Positions 32,656 through 41,645 of a DNA stretch of 64,000 nucleotides are shown here, one piece after another. This DNA comes from UBA11346 sp038060575 (GTDB lineage: Bacteria > Planctomycetota > UBA11346). The notes beneath the pieces are model-generated. The model was not told where the DNA came from. It made no database searches and saw only the letters and a list, made by a program, of their open reading frames with translations. The translations under genes were made by a program, and so were the position numbers. The stretch is taken from NCBI GenBank assembly GCA_964652775.1, contig CAZZAM010000004.1, forward strand, positions 62,001 through 126,000, given 5' to 3'. Positions within the stretch are counted from its first letter, which is position 1. Every line of letters starts with the position of its first letter.

Positions 32656-32708
32656 ATGCTGGCGCTGCAGCCTCTTTTTCAGAACACAAAGAAAGGGAGT
32701 GTCCGTTC

Positions 32709-33839
32709 ATGCCGTGTCGTTGCTCCACTTGGTGCATGGGCGTGGCCGTGGTATTTTCTGCGTTGTTCTCTATGTGTTCGGCGTCTGAAGGTGGAGTGGT
32801 TGCCAAGGATGCGGTCTTGGATGCGGTTGAGTTGCGCAAGGCTGCAGACCAGGGCTTTGCTTGGTCGCAGTATTTTCTTGGAATTTGCTATCGTGATGGC
32901 ACCGGTGTTCCCCGGGATGGTGCCCAGGCGGTGGCGTGGTTTCGCAAGGCGGCAGAACAGGGACACGCTGATGCACAATACAATCTGGGTTTTTGCTACC
33001 ATGACGGCACCGGGGTTCCCAAGGATAAAGCCCAGGCGGTAGCATGGTTTCGCAAGGCGGCACATCAGGGAGAATGCAAGGCCCAGGCCATCCTTGGTTT
33101 TTGCTACATGTACGGGGTGGGTATTCCCAAGGATGACAAACAAGCGGTAAGGTGGTTTCACAAGGCGGCAGGTCAGAACCACGCCGATGCGCAATATCGT
33201 CTTGGTGTGTGCTATAACGAAGGAACTGGTGTCGCCAAGGACGCAGGCCAGGCGGTGTCCTGGTTTCGCAAGGCGGCAGATTTGGGTTACGCTGACGCGC
33301 AGTGCCATCTCGGCTTTTGTTACCACGACGGCACCGGCGTCGCCAAGGATGACGTGCAGGCGGTGTTGTGGTTCAGCAAGGCTGCAGATCAGGGAGACAG
33401 CAAAGCGCAGGGTGTCCTGGGTTACTGTTACAAATATGGCGTAGGCGTGGCCAAGAATGACGCATTGGCCATGACCTGGTTTCGCATGGCGGCGGATCAA
33501 GGGCACGCTGATGCGCAGTATAATCTCGGATTATACTGCCATGCCGGCATTGGCGTTTCCAAGAGTGATGTGCAGGCCGTGAGCTGGATTCGCAAAGCAG
33601 CTGATGGCGGACACCCTGAAGCGCAGTTCAAACTTGGGTTTTGCTACCGCGATGGCACCGGCGTACCGAAGGACAATGTCATGGCCTACATGTGGTTTAA
33701 TTTATCGGCGGCCCATGATGGCGACACGAAAGTCGCTGCCGAGTTCAGGGATGAAATTGCTGGGTTCATGTCCCCGGCAGAAATCGCCGAAGCCCAGCGC
33801 TTGGCGCGCGAATGGAAGTCGGTCGCTGCGGCCAAATAG
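32709..33839 (+). CDS. Exported Sel1-repeat protein
   Basis: A 376-residue protein with a signal peptide (GVAVVFSALFSMCSA) and eight Sel1-like repeats of 36 residues from about residue 40 to 330, each with the pattern AVxWFRKAAxQGxAxAQxxLGxCYxxGxGV. A helical cap follows (AEAQRLAREW). Repeats 3 and 6 share the variant Y.YGVG, and 1-3 align with 4-6, so a block of three repeats appears to have been duplicated. Sel1 proteins are solenoid scaffolds for protein binding; the partner is unknown. Confidence 0.93.
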   Translation: MPCRCSTWCMGVAVVFSALFSMCSASEGGVVAKDAVLDAVELRKAADQGFAWSQYFLGICYRDGTGVPRDGAQAVAWFRKAAEQGHADAQYNLGFCYHDGTGVPKDKAQAVAWFRKAAHQGECKAQAILGFCYMYGVGIPKDDKQAVRWFHKAAGQNHADAQYRLGVCYNEGTGVAKDAGQAVSWFRKAADLGYADAQCHLGFCYHDGTGVAKDDVQAVLWFSKAADQGDSKAQGVLGYCYKYGVGVAKNDALAMTWFRMAADQGHADAQYNLGLYCHAGIGVSKSDVQAVSWIRKAADGGHPEAQFKLGFCYRDGTGVPKDNVMAYMWFNLSAAHDGDTKVAAEFRDEIAGFMSPAEIAEAQRLAREWKSVAAAK

Positions 33840-33861
33840 CGGGGCGTAGTCGTTGCTTTGT

Positions 33862-34587
33862 TTACTTTGCCGGCGCGGTCGCTTCAGGTGGCTTCGGTTT
33901 AACCTGCATCGGACCGCCGAGCGTGACTTTGATGTCGTCAACCCACAGCGTGCCGCTCGCGTCGGTTGTATCGCCTGAGAAGACAAGGCCGTTGAAGCCA
34001 ACTTGTTTACTGGCGTTCCAATCAAAGTTTTTGCTGGGGATGATATTGCCGTCGTAGGTGATGGTTACGCCCTTGGTCGGATGAAAGTCGAAGGTCCAAC
34101 CGTGCCATCCTTGCTGGCGCATGCATTTGGAATACTTGATCGCCATGAACGCGGTTTCTTTTTCAAGTTTGTTGAAGTTGGTAATGGCGTAGGAATCTCC
34201 ACCAGAGAGGTACTTGGCGTAGAAAATGCCCGGCGCGAGGATCCGACCATCGGTCTGATAGACACCCCAGTGGGCACCGATGCCGTTGGCCGTGGAATCT
34301 GTCGGTTTCGAAATGTCATCGAAAACCTTGAACTCGACCTTGCCGGATTCGTCCTTGGAACGGAGCGCCAACAGAGCAACGCCATGAGCGGAAACCTTCA
34401 TGGATCCGGAACCATCCTGCGTGCAGGTCTTGGTTGCGTCATAAGTCACGTTGCCGGTGATTTGGAAGCGTTTCACTGCAGCGGCCGAAGCGAAATTCTC
34501 GGCTTGCATCACGGTGTCACCGGCGTTCACGGTGGTCGCGCAGACCAGTGCACAGAGGACTGACAGGAAATAGGTAAACAGACGCAT
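33862..34587 (-). CDS. Secreted protein, possibly carbohydrate-binding
   Basis: A 241-residue exported protein (signal MRLFTYFLSVLCALVCATTVNA) with a beta-rich body: MQAENFASAAAVKRFQITGN, GSGSMKVSAHG, WHGWTFDFHPTKGV, and SGTLWVDDIKVTLGG at the end. The last motif is typical of jelly-roll carbohydrate-binding domains. ATG 34587 has GGAG 7 nt upstream; the GTG at 34599 lies within that site. Pro/Lys-rich tail. No named family recognised. Confidence 0.7.
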   Translation of the reverse strand: MRLFTYFLSVLCALVCATTVNAGDTVMQAENFASAAAVKRFQITGNVTYDATKTCTQDGSGSMKVSAHGVALLALRSKDESGKVEFKVFDDISKPTDSTANGIGAHWGVYQTDGRILAPGIFYAKYLSGGDSYAITNFNKLEKETAFMAIKYSKCMRQQGWHGWTFDFHPTKGVTITYDGNIIPSKNFDWNASKQVGFNGLVFSGDTTDASGTLWVDDIKVTLGGPMQVKPKPPEATAPAK

Positions 34588-34709
34588 AAGAAGCTCCACA
34601 GGGTGTACGAAGGCGGCGCAAAAATGAGGGGGAGACGCTCAGAAGCAATTGGCAAACACTGCCGCTGGGAACGTGATAACCGAAAAACAGTTGTTCAAAC
34701 GTTACAGTA

Positions 34710-36287
34710 TCATGTCTGTGGGTCGGCTTTCTTCAGGGTTTGCGCCTCAAGCGCGGCGTAATCATCGGCTAGGCGCCGGTAGACGGAGGCCAGCGCAGGT
34801 CGTGGCTGGACCGCAGTGTCCATCAACGGCTCTACCCATGTAGAGGTCAACGGCTGCCAGGACGGCGGATAACCACCGGTTAGCTGAATGGCCGAGGCGG
34901 CCCGGATCGCTGCGCCAAGGGCTGCAGTATTGGTCACCTGGCTGCGCGTCACCGGACACTGGAATACATCGGCAGCGATCTGGAGGACAGCGGGATTCTG
35001 CGCCGCCCCGCCCGTGGCTCGTAACCGTGCTGGCCTGATGCCGGCTGCGTGGGCGCGCAGACGCATGCTGGTGCATTGCGCTTCGACAACTGCGCGGCAC
35101 TCAGCGTCACGATCGGTCGCGCTAAAATTGACCCTCACCACTCCTGGACGTTGGACAGTAGGTACGATCTCCGGATGGAACCAGGGCAACATCAGGCGAC
35201 CATCATTGCCTGACGGAGTGCGATCAATCGCGGCTGAGAAACCGGCCCAGTCGAGGCCGTGCGCGTCTTTCACCGCTGCGCGGGCCAGTGATCCGTTGGC
35301 GAAACAGAACAGCGCCATGTGGTCGCCAGTTGGCGAGATGAAGGTGTGTCCCTGAGCGGGCATAACTGGCCGTGCACGCGAGATGGCAAACAAGACATCA
35401 CTTGTGCCAAGCGACATCGCGCAGTCGCCATCGCGAACCAGGCCCAGGCCAATAGCGCTACATGGATTGTCGCCACTCCAGGCCACGATCTGACAGGTGG
35501 AGGCGATGCCGAATCGTTTGGCCAAGGCTGGAGCAATCGCGCCGAGAATGTTCTGGGGTTCGCAGAGAAGGCCGAGTCGCCGCGCGAGGTCAGGGGCCAC
35601 CGCATCCAAGGCCGGTCCATGCCACTGGCGGCGATCAAGATCCATAAGATTCATGCCGCTGCCATCGCTGTGATCAGTCGGCGCGAGGCGACCTGCAAGG
35701 ATCGACGCTAGGAAGGAACTAACGAGACGGACATGCGCTGTGCGCGTCCACGCATCGGGTTCGCGGCGTGAAAACGCGCGTATTTGCGGTCCGCTGAAGC
35801 GCGGATAGGCGGCTGAGCCTGTGATTTTCTGAGTGCTTCCCGTTCCGCCAAGGGCCGCGTCAATAGCGCGACAATCCACCCCGGTGCTGGAATCCATCCA
35901 CACCGGAGCGGTGGCGCGACTGAATGCGGTAGTGCATTGCTGATGCAACGCCACCTCTGGTTGCAGGTCGGCAAGCGTGGTGGCGAACTGGTCGTTCAGA
36001 TACACGGTTCCGTGTTGTTGCGCGCTGCCGGCTATTGCGCCCAACTGCGACAGATCGACGGTGGTGCCGAGGTCACTCAAGATGCGATCAAGCGCTTCGA
36101 CCCACATAAGAGGTGGAGCATGAACGACTGCCGGATCTGCATGTGGTAGGACGCCGTTGCGGGTTTCGTATGCGGGAAAATCGCGATCGAAGTTCAGACT
36201 GTGCTGATGCACCACCGTACCCGACGCGAGGTCGAGGACGATGGCGGTCAGCGATTGCGTCGAGGAATCAAGTCCGAGGACCAGCAT
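34710..36287 (-). CDS. xylB: Xylulokinase
   Basis: FGGY-family sugar kinase of 525 residues that phosphorylates D-xylulose. The N terminus has LGLDSSTQSLTAIVLD (phosphate loop), the middle has MDSSTGVDCRAIDAALGGTGS and SDGSGMNLMDLDRRQW, and the C-terminal ATPase lobe has MSLGTSDVLF and ATGGAAQNPAVLQIAADV. It starts 3 bp after xylA, so the two form an operon. The sugar assignment rests on that linkage. Confidence 0.93.
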   Translation of the reverse strand: MLVLGLDSSTQSLTAIVLDLASGTVVHQHSLNFDRDFPAYETRNGVLPHADPAVVHAPPLMWVEALDRILSDLGTTVDLSQLGAIAGSAQQHGTVYLNDQFATTLADLQPEVALHQQCTTAFSRATAPVWMDSSTGVDCRAIDAALGGTGSTQKITGSAAYPRFSGPQIRAFSRREPDAWTRTAHVRLVSSFLASILAGRLAPTDHSDGSGMNLMDLDRRQWHGPALDAVAPDLARRLGLLCEPQNILGAIAPALAKRFGIASTCQIVAWSGDNPCSAIGLGLVRDGDCAMSLGTSDVLFAISRARPVMPAQGHTFISPTGDHMALFCFANGSLARAAVKDAHGLDWAGFSAAIDRTPSGNDGRLMLPWFHPEIVPTVQRPGVVRVNFSATDRDAECRAVVEAQCTSMRLRAHAAGIRPARLRATGGAAQNPAVLQIAADVFQCPVTRSQVTNTAALGAAIRAASAIQLTGGYPPSWQPLTSTWVEPLMDTAVQPRPALASVYRRLADDYAALEAQTLKKADPQT

Positions 36288-36290
36288 GGA

Positions 36291-37625
36291 TCAGCGCAGA
36301 CTGCGATCGTAGATGTATTGGTTGAATACATTTTCGAGGTGTTCTTCGCGACCACTGATGCGCTGCGGTTCGCCTTGTTTGGCAGCGTAGGCCTCGCCGT
36401 CTTCCAGGGTCGCTTTCCCGACCAACGCTTTGGCGCCAAAGCCCTGCTTCCAACCGGCGTAACGCGTCGCCAGGGTTTTCGCGCGAAAGCCATCTTGGCG
36501 CATTTTGTCGGCGATGATCAATCCGCGCGCGAATGCATCCATGCCGCCAATATGCGCGATGAACAGATCATCGAGATCAAAGCTTCCGCGTCGCACTTTG
36601 GCGTCGAAATTGAGGCCGCCGTGCTTTAGTCCACCCTGATCAAGAACTATGTGCATCGCCCAGACCGCGTCTTCGATGACGGTGGGGAACTGGTCGGTGT
36701 CCCAGCCGAGTTGCGGATTGCCACGGTTGACATCGATACTGCCGAGCTTGCCGGCCTGCGATGCGACCATGAGATCGTGGGCAAAGGTGTGACCGGCCAG
36801 GGTGGCGTGATTATTCTCGATGTTGAGATCAACGAAGTCATAGCAGCCGTGCTCACGCAGAAAGCCAAGGACGGTGGCTGAGTCAACATCGTATTGGTGA
36901 GTGCATGGTTCTTTAGGTTTTGGCTCGATGAAGAAACGACCATTAAAGCCGATTTTTTGTGCGTATTCATGCGCCATGTGCAGGAAGCGCGCGAATTGCG
37001 CCTGTTCTTGTTTCATGTCGGTATTGCTCAGCGAGCTGTAGCCCTCACGTCCGCCCCAGAAGACGTAGCCGGTTCCGCCGAGTTCAACCGTGGCGTCAAG
37101 GGCATGACGAACTTGAGCGCAACCGTGGGCGAAGACCAGTGGATCGGGATTGGTCGAAGCGCCGTGCGTGTAGCGGGCGTGGCTAAATAGATTGGCGGTG
37201 CCCCACAGCAACTTCACGCCGGTTGTCTTCTGCAGTTTTTTCGCCTGTTGCACTATGCGTTCAAGGTTGCCTGCGCTCTCGGCAACCGTTGCGCCTTCGG
37301 GGGAAATATCGCGATCGTGGAAGCACCAGTACGGCGCACCGAGCTTGTGCAGGAACTCGAAGGCGGCGTCCATCGTATCGGTCGCTCGCTGCATCGGATC
37401 GCTGCTGGCGTTCCATGGCCGGTCGTAGACACCGCCGCCAAACGGATCGCTGCCCGTGCCCTTGAAGGTGTGCCAGAAACTGACCGCGAACTTGAGCTGC
37501 TGCTCCATCGTCTTGCCAGCGACCTTGCGCTTGGCGTCATACCACTTGTAGGCGAGTGGATTGTCCGACCCGACGCCCTCAAAGGCGATCGGCTTGGTGA
37601 CGGTGGGGAAGAAACGGTTGGACAT
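36291..37625 (-). CDS. xylA: Xylose isomerase
   Basis: Interconverts D-xylose and D-xylulose using two divalent metal ions. From ATG 37625 (GGAG upstream) the product has 444 residues, as in class II enzymes. The catalytic His/Asp are in YWCFHDRDISPEG near residue 100, metal ligands in FIEPKPKEPCTHQYD and NHATLAGHTFAHDL, and in GSIDVNRGNPQLGWDTDQFP. The longer open frame (to 37862) overlaps the intergenic palindrome and is rejected. Confidence 0.97.
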   Translation of the reverse strand: MSNRFFPTVTKPIAFEGVGSDNPLAYKWYDAKRKVAGKTMEQQLKFAVSFWHTFKGTGSDPFGGGVYDRPWNASSDPMQRATDTMDAAFEFLHKLGAPYWCFHDRDISPEGATVAESAGNLERIVQQAKKLQKTTGVKLLWGTANLFSHARYTHGASTNPDPLVFAHGCAQVRHALDATVELGGTGYVFWGGREGYSSLSNTDMKQEQAQFARFLHMAHEYAQKIGFNGRFFIEPKPKEPCTHQYDVDSATVLGFLREHGCYDFVDLNIENNHATLAGHTFAHDLMVASQAGKLGSIDVNRGNPQLGWDTDQFPTVIEDAVWAMHIVLDQGGLKHGGLNFDAKVRRGSFDLDDLFIAHIGGMDAFARGLIIADKMRQDGFRAKTLATRYAGWKQGFGAKALVGKATLEDGEAYAAKQGEPQRISGREEHLENVFNQYIYDRSLR

Positions 37626-37772
37626 GTTGGCTCCGGTGGCTGGCTGCGACGTGGCTAGATCATATGGATGATTGCGCCGGCGATAGACGATGGTCTGATC
37701 ACCCATATGGACGAAATGATCATTTCTCTTCACGAACGGCCCGGTGGGCCTACTCCTGGCTTTGTCGGCTCT

Positions 37773-37800
37773 CGGTTTCACTGGCGAGCCAGTAAAACCG
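37773..37800. promoter_or_regulatory. 28-bp palindrome between xylA and the AraC-type regulator
   Basis: CGGTTTCACTGGC (37773-37785) and its inverted partner (37788-37800) match at 12 of 13 positions around a central GA. It lies 148 bp before xylA and 80 bp before the regulator start. It is the obvious operator candidate for the xylose genes. Confidence 0.65.
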
Positions 37801-37879
37801 TGGCGGTATCGGCTACGCCGATTGTATGCCGCCATCGATCCTCGGCGCCAGTTCCAGCGCACGCGCTGGAGGTTTTTAC

Positions 37880-38698
37880 GTGACGCTGATCGTTCATTTG
37901 GCTGGTGCTCCCCGGCGGTACCCAGCCACCTTGCAGGTGGCTCATGTCGGCTTCCTCCCCACCAAGCGCTACCGCGTCCGGCACGGCTTTCGCAGTTGTA
38001 ACTTCAGCTTTATCCTTGCTGGGCATGGAACATTCATGTGGAAAGGCAAATCCATTGAAGTCCGTGCTCCGTGCGTTCTGACCCAGCGCCCAGGTGTCCC
38101 ATGCGACTATGGTCCGGTTGGTACCTGGGATGAATTATTCCTGATTTACCCAGCGGCGTGCGAAGCCGTTTTCAACGCAAATGGATTTCTTGATCACCAG
38201 CGACCGTTATGGCATCTTGGTCCCAACCAACTCCATCCCTTGTTGCTGGAGTTGCGCAGACTGTGTGGTCAAGCGACGCCATCGGCTGATCGCATCGATC
38301 GGGTCTGTGAGCGGTTAATTCTCGAAAGCCTGTATGCGGCCAAGGCAACGGATGCGCCGATTGATGCGGTTGCGCGAGTGCGTGCATTGGTCGAGGCCGA
38401 CTGTCAACGCGAGTATGATTTCGCGGCATTGGCTAAGGCCGAGGGCCTATCCTATCCACACTTCTGCCGACTCTGGCGTCAAGCCGTCGGTGTTCCACCT
38501 GAACGTTTCCGCTCCAGCCTGCGCATGGCGCAAGCATGTCGCATGTTGGTCGAAGGCGTCGTTACTATCGGAGAAGTAGCGCGCATCGTTGGCTTCCCTG
38601 ACCCGATGCATTTTGCCCGGCGATTCCGTGCCCTAGTTGGCGACACGCCAACGTCGTATCGCGCGCGGTTCCAAATCGGCCGCGATCCGAGTCTTTAA
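37880..38698 (+). CDS. AraC-family regulator, probably of xylose genes
   Basis: A 272-residue transcription factor with an N-terminal cupin-like ligand domain (VAHVGFLPTKRYRVRHGF, ILAGHGTFMWKG) and two C-terminal helix-turn-helix motifs: DFAALAKAEGLSYPHFCRLWRQ and ITIGEVARIVGFPDPMHFAR-type sequence. GTG 37880 is chosen since GGAGG lies 7 nt upstream; the ATG at 37826 has no ribosome site. Divergent from xylA across a strong palindrome, so control of xylA-xylB is likely. Confidence 0.85.
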   Translation: MTLIVHLAGAPRRYPATLQVAHVGFLPTKRYRVRHGFRSCNFSFILAGHGTFMWKGKSIEVRAPCVLTQRPGVPCDYGPVGTWDELFLIYPAACEAVFNANGFLDHQRPLWHLGPNQLHPLLLELRRLCGQATPSADRIDRVCERLILESLYAAKATDAPIDAVARVRALVEADCQREYDFAALAKAEGLSYPHFCRLWRQAVGVPPERFRSSLRMAQACRMLVEGVVTIGEVARIVGFPDPMHFARRFRALVGDTPTSYRARFQIGRDPSL

Positions 38699-38742
38699 CC
38701 ACGCATCTGGCATTTAAGCCTAAACTCCGCGATTCGAAGGAC

Positions 38743-38870
38743 AGGAGACGCAGAGGCGCAGAGGTCTGAAAGAGTTGGGGAAAATGGACAGAGCATCCTG
38801 CGAGTGACGAAGTCGCTTCAGCGCATCTTCCTCTGCGATCTCAGCTGCCTCTGCGCCCCTGCGGTTGCCT
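38743..38870. repeat. GCAGAGG palindrome, copy 1
   Basis: The left arm (38743-38769, GAGACGCAGAGGCGCAGAGG) and the right arm (38831-38870) are imperfect inverted repeats of GCAGAGG words. The right arm is about 90% identical to 54200-54239. It lies between the AraC-type gene and the beta-helix gene, which end towards each other. Confidence 0.8.
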
Positions 38871-38885
38871 AGAGGGTTTTTAGAC

Positions 38886-40148
38886 TCAGCGCTTCTTTGG
38901 TTTGGGCAGCGCTGACGGTTTCTCGTCGCCTTTCCCCTTTTCCGTTCCCAGGCGGGCGAATCCAGCGACGGGGTGGTAGCGTCCGAATTCCTTGTCGATC
39001 TTGGCGCGCAGTTGATTGAGCCGCGTTGCGTAGATGTCGGCGGTCACCATGGCGTTGCCTGCTTGGTTGGTTGCATCAACACCAGGGAGTTGGTATTCAT
39101 GTGCGAAGTTATTCTTCACAACATTCGGCGTACTGTCCGCAGTCTTAGTTTTGGGACTGGTGACACGGACCCATGGTTTTGGCCCGTCGCCACTATTGAA
39201 ACAAACATTGTCGGTCACCGTACATCCTTCGGCTGTAGCCAACGTCACGCCGTGCCAATGCGCCGTGCGGATGACGTTGCCGGAGACTTTGAAATTGATC
39301 AGCGGGCCATCGAACATGCCGATTGCTTGCGGGACGTGGGCAAATGGCTGCTTGGGATCTTCGTTGCCGATGAGGATGTTGTCAGTGACGGTGAAGTTAC
39401 TGATCGTTCCCGTTCCCTTGTTGTACAGGAAGGCCTGAATGAGGTCGTCGTGATTCTTGTCACCATCCTTGTCGCTGACGTAGGCATTTTTGAATACATT
39501 GCAGCGAGCGGTGCCACCGTCACGAGTCATACGCAGAGCGTCGGCCGAGTACTCCGACACGACGTTGCCTTCGACCAGGGAATCGTTCGAGCAGATGTTG
39601 ATCCCGAAACGGGTGTTGAGGATGTAATTATTGCGCGCCGTCAGTTTGGTTCCACGACCACCGAGGGTTATGCCGCTGTAGGCGCCCATCCATTCCTTCG
39701 CCGTCCAGGTTTCGTGACTCAGGGCCGAGTAGATAAAGCAGTTTTGGACGGTCAGGTCACTGCTGGGGCTTTGTTCGCCAAGTCCGACCATGGTCCCGCT
39801 GTAGGGTTTCTTAGCAAATGATCCGCTAATCGTGAGACCAGATATCAGCCATTTGCTGCCATCCACGCTAAGTCGTGCTAGCTGAGCGTTGGCTCCAGGT
39901 TCACCGGCGATCGTGATCAACTCGGTGTTATTCGCGCTGATAGTGACCTCGCCGTGATCACCCGAACGCAACAGAAGCGTGTCGCCACCACGTAGTCGCG
40001 AGAGAGTCTGGTTGGCAACCAGGTCGGCGAGTCCAGGCCAAGGTGCACTTGAACTGCCATTGCCAGTTGATTTTCCGTTCACGGGATCGGCGTAATATGT
40101 CTCGGCCGGCAGACTGCAGATGATGATCAGGCAGGCGAGTAGGCGCAT
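38886..40148 (-). CDS. Exported parallel beta-helix protein A
   Basis: A 420-residue exported protein (signal MRLLACLIIICSLPA) of the right-handed parallel beta-helix type found in pectate lyases and alginate epimerases. Helix-forming repeats are seen throughout, such as KWLISGLTISGSF, SDLTVQNCFIYSAL, KLTARNNYILNTRFGI, LINFKVSGNVIRTAHWHG and GCTVTDNVCFNSG. DALRMTRDGGTARCNVFKN and NHDDLIQAF may belong to the substrate cleft. The end (FGRYHPVAGFARLG) is shared with the next gene, a clear paralogue. Substrate unknown; a plant or algal polysaccharide is plausible from the context. Confidence 0.82.
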   Translation of the reverse strand: MRLLACLIIICSLPAETYYADPVNGKSTGNGSSSAPWPGLADLVANQTLSRLRGGDTLLLRSGDHGEVTISANNTELITIAGEPGANAQLARLSVDGSKWLISGLTISGSFAKKPYSGTMVGLGEQSPSSDLTVQNCFIYSALSHETWTAKEWMGAYSGITLGGRGTKLTARNNYILNTRFGINICSNDSLVEGNVVSEYSADALRMTRDGGTARCNVFKNAYVSDKDGDKNHDDLIQAFLYNKGTGTISNFTVTDNILIGNEDPKQPFAHVPQAIGMFDGPLINFKVSGNVIRTAHWHGVTLATAEGCTVTDNVCFNSGDGPKPWVRVTSPKTKTADSTPNVVKNNFAHEYQLPGVDATNQAGNAMVTADIYATRLNQLRAKIDKEFGRYHPVAGFARLGTEKGKGDEKPSALPKPKKR

Positions 40149-40195
40149 GTTGTTCTCATCCGGGTGAAGAACGAAGGGACAAATGACAGCTGAGC

Positions 40196-41446
40196 TTAAG
40201 GCGCCTTTTCTGGGGCCGGAGCCGATTGGTTGACGCCCTTTTCTGTGCCAAGGCGAGCGAAACCAGCAACCGGGTGATAGCGGCCAAATTCTATGTCGAT
40301 CTGTTCTCGCAACTTTTTGAGCCGTTCACGATAAATATCTTCGTTGACGGGTTCGTTATTTTCCAGGGTCGCTCCCTTGGCCAGCTTGAGATTGTAGGTG
40401 TGGGCGTAGTTGTTTTTGACCACATTGCCGTTGCCAACCTTCTTCAGCTTGCTCCCGAACATGATCCATGGCATGGGGCCGGTAGTGGTTTTGGTGAAGC
40501 AGACGTTGTCGTTGATCGTGCATCCTTGCGCATCATACAGGGAAATACCGTGCCAATGCGCGGTATGGATAACGTTGCCGGTAATGATGAAATTGATCAA
40601 CGGCCCATCGAACATGCCGATCCCCTGGGGAACGTGGGCGAATGGTTGCTTGGGATCTTCGTTGCCAATAAGAATGTTGTCTTTAACTGTAAAATTACGG
40701 ATTGTTCCGGTGCCTTTGTTGAAAAGAAATCCTTGCACAAGGTCGTCGTGATTCGGATCCCCATCCTTGTCGCTGACGTAGGCGTTCTTGAACACGTTGC
40801 AGCGGACAGTTTCGCCGTCCCTGGTCATGCGCAGGGCATCGCCCGAATAATCCGACACCACGCTGCCCTCCACCAGTGAATCTGGCGAACACATGGCGAT
40901 GCCAAACCGGGTGTTGAGCACGTAGGTATTACGCACGGTCAAATTTTTGCCGTTGCGGCCCATGAGAATGCCGGAATTGGCTTCCATCCATTGTTTTGCG
41001 GTCCAGCCATCGTGGTTGAGCGCGCTATAAATGAAGCAGTCTTGGAGCGTGATCTCACTGCTCGCGCTGTGCTCACCGATGATGGCCATGTTGCCCTTGT
41101 AGGGCTCCTTGGCGAATGAGGCGCTGATACTGAGACCGAGGATGAGCCATTTGTCACCATCAACCATGAGCCGTTCTATCTGCGGAGTTGCTCCTGGCTC
41201 GCCGGCAATCGTGATGAGTTCAGTATTCTTGCCGTTGAGCGAGACGTCGCCGTGGTTGCCTGAGCGTAAGAGCAGTGTGTCGCCAGCGTGTACCTGTTGA
41301 ATGAGTTTGGACGCGACCATGTCGGCAAGTCGAGGCCACGGCGCTGTTGCGCTGCCATCGTTCTCGGCCTTTCCGTTTATCGGATCTGAGTAGCAGGTTG
41401 CTGCAGGGAGCAGGCAGACGGCAGATAGGCACAGTAGGGCGCGCAT
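40196..41446 (-). CDS. Exported parallel beta-helix protein B, paralogue of A
   Basis: A 416-residue protein from ATG 41446 (AGGAG upstream), with a signal peptide (MRALLCLSAVCLLPAA). Nearly every segment matches the neighbouring 38886-40148 product: DPINGKAENDGS, NTELITIAGEPGA, VLNTRFGIAMCS, DALRMTRDGETVRCNVFKN, IGMFDGPLINFIITGNVI and FGRYHPVAGFARLGTEKG. The pair arose by tandem duplication and has diverged mainly near the N terminus and in the last quarter. Probably a polysaccharide lyase, epimerase or binding protein. Confidence 0.82.
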   Translation of the reverse strand: MRALLCLSAVCLLPAATCYSDPINGKAENDGSATAPWPRLADMVASKLIQQVHAGDTLLLRSGNHGDVSLNGKNTELITIAGEPGATPQIERLMVDGDKWLILGLSISASFAKEPYKGNMAIIGEHSASSEITLQDCFIYSALNHDGWTAKQWMEANSGILMGRNGKNLTVRNTYVLNTRFGIAMCSPDSLVEGSVVSDYSGDALRMTRDGETVRCNVFKNAYVSDKDGDPNHDDLVQGFLFNKGTGTIRNFTVKDNILIGNEDPKQPFAHVPQGIGMFDGPLINFIITGNVIHTAHWHGISLYDAQGCTINDNVCFTKTTTGPMPWIMFGSKLKKVGNGNVVKNNYAHTYNLKLAKGATLENNEPVNEDIYRERLKKLREQIDIEFGRYHPVAGFARLGTEKGVNQSAPAPEKAP

Positions 41447-41645
41447 CAGAACTCCTGGGAACAAGGGAGTCGAAATCTGTGGCCAATGTTAGCAGGCGGA
41501 TGCAGGCTGATTGGTGTTTCGCCCAGAGCGTCCTAGGAGTGTGTCAACTCGGGATATCCAGACTCCTAGATCCCAACCCAAGCCGCTGATGGTCAGCACC
41601 CTGTGGCGCCTTGACGCTGCGATCCGAGTGCGACCGTCGCAGCTC

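Noticed and set aside
32709..33839. CRISPR-like regular repeats
   Set aside because: The period is 108 bp in a continuous coding frame with Sel1 repeats; there are no spacers.
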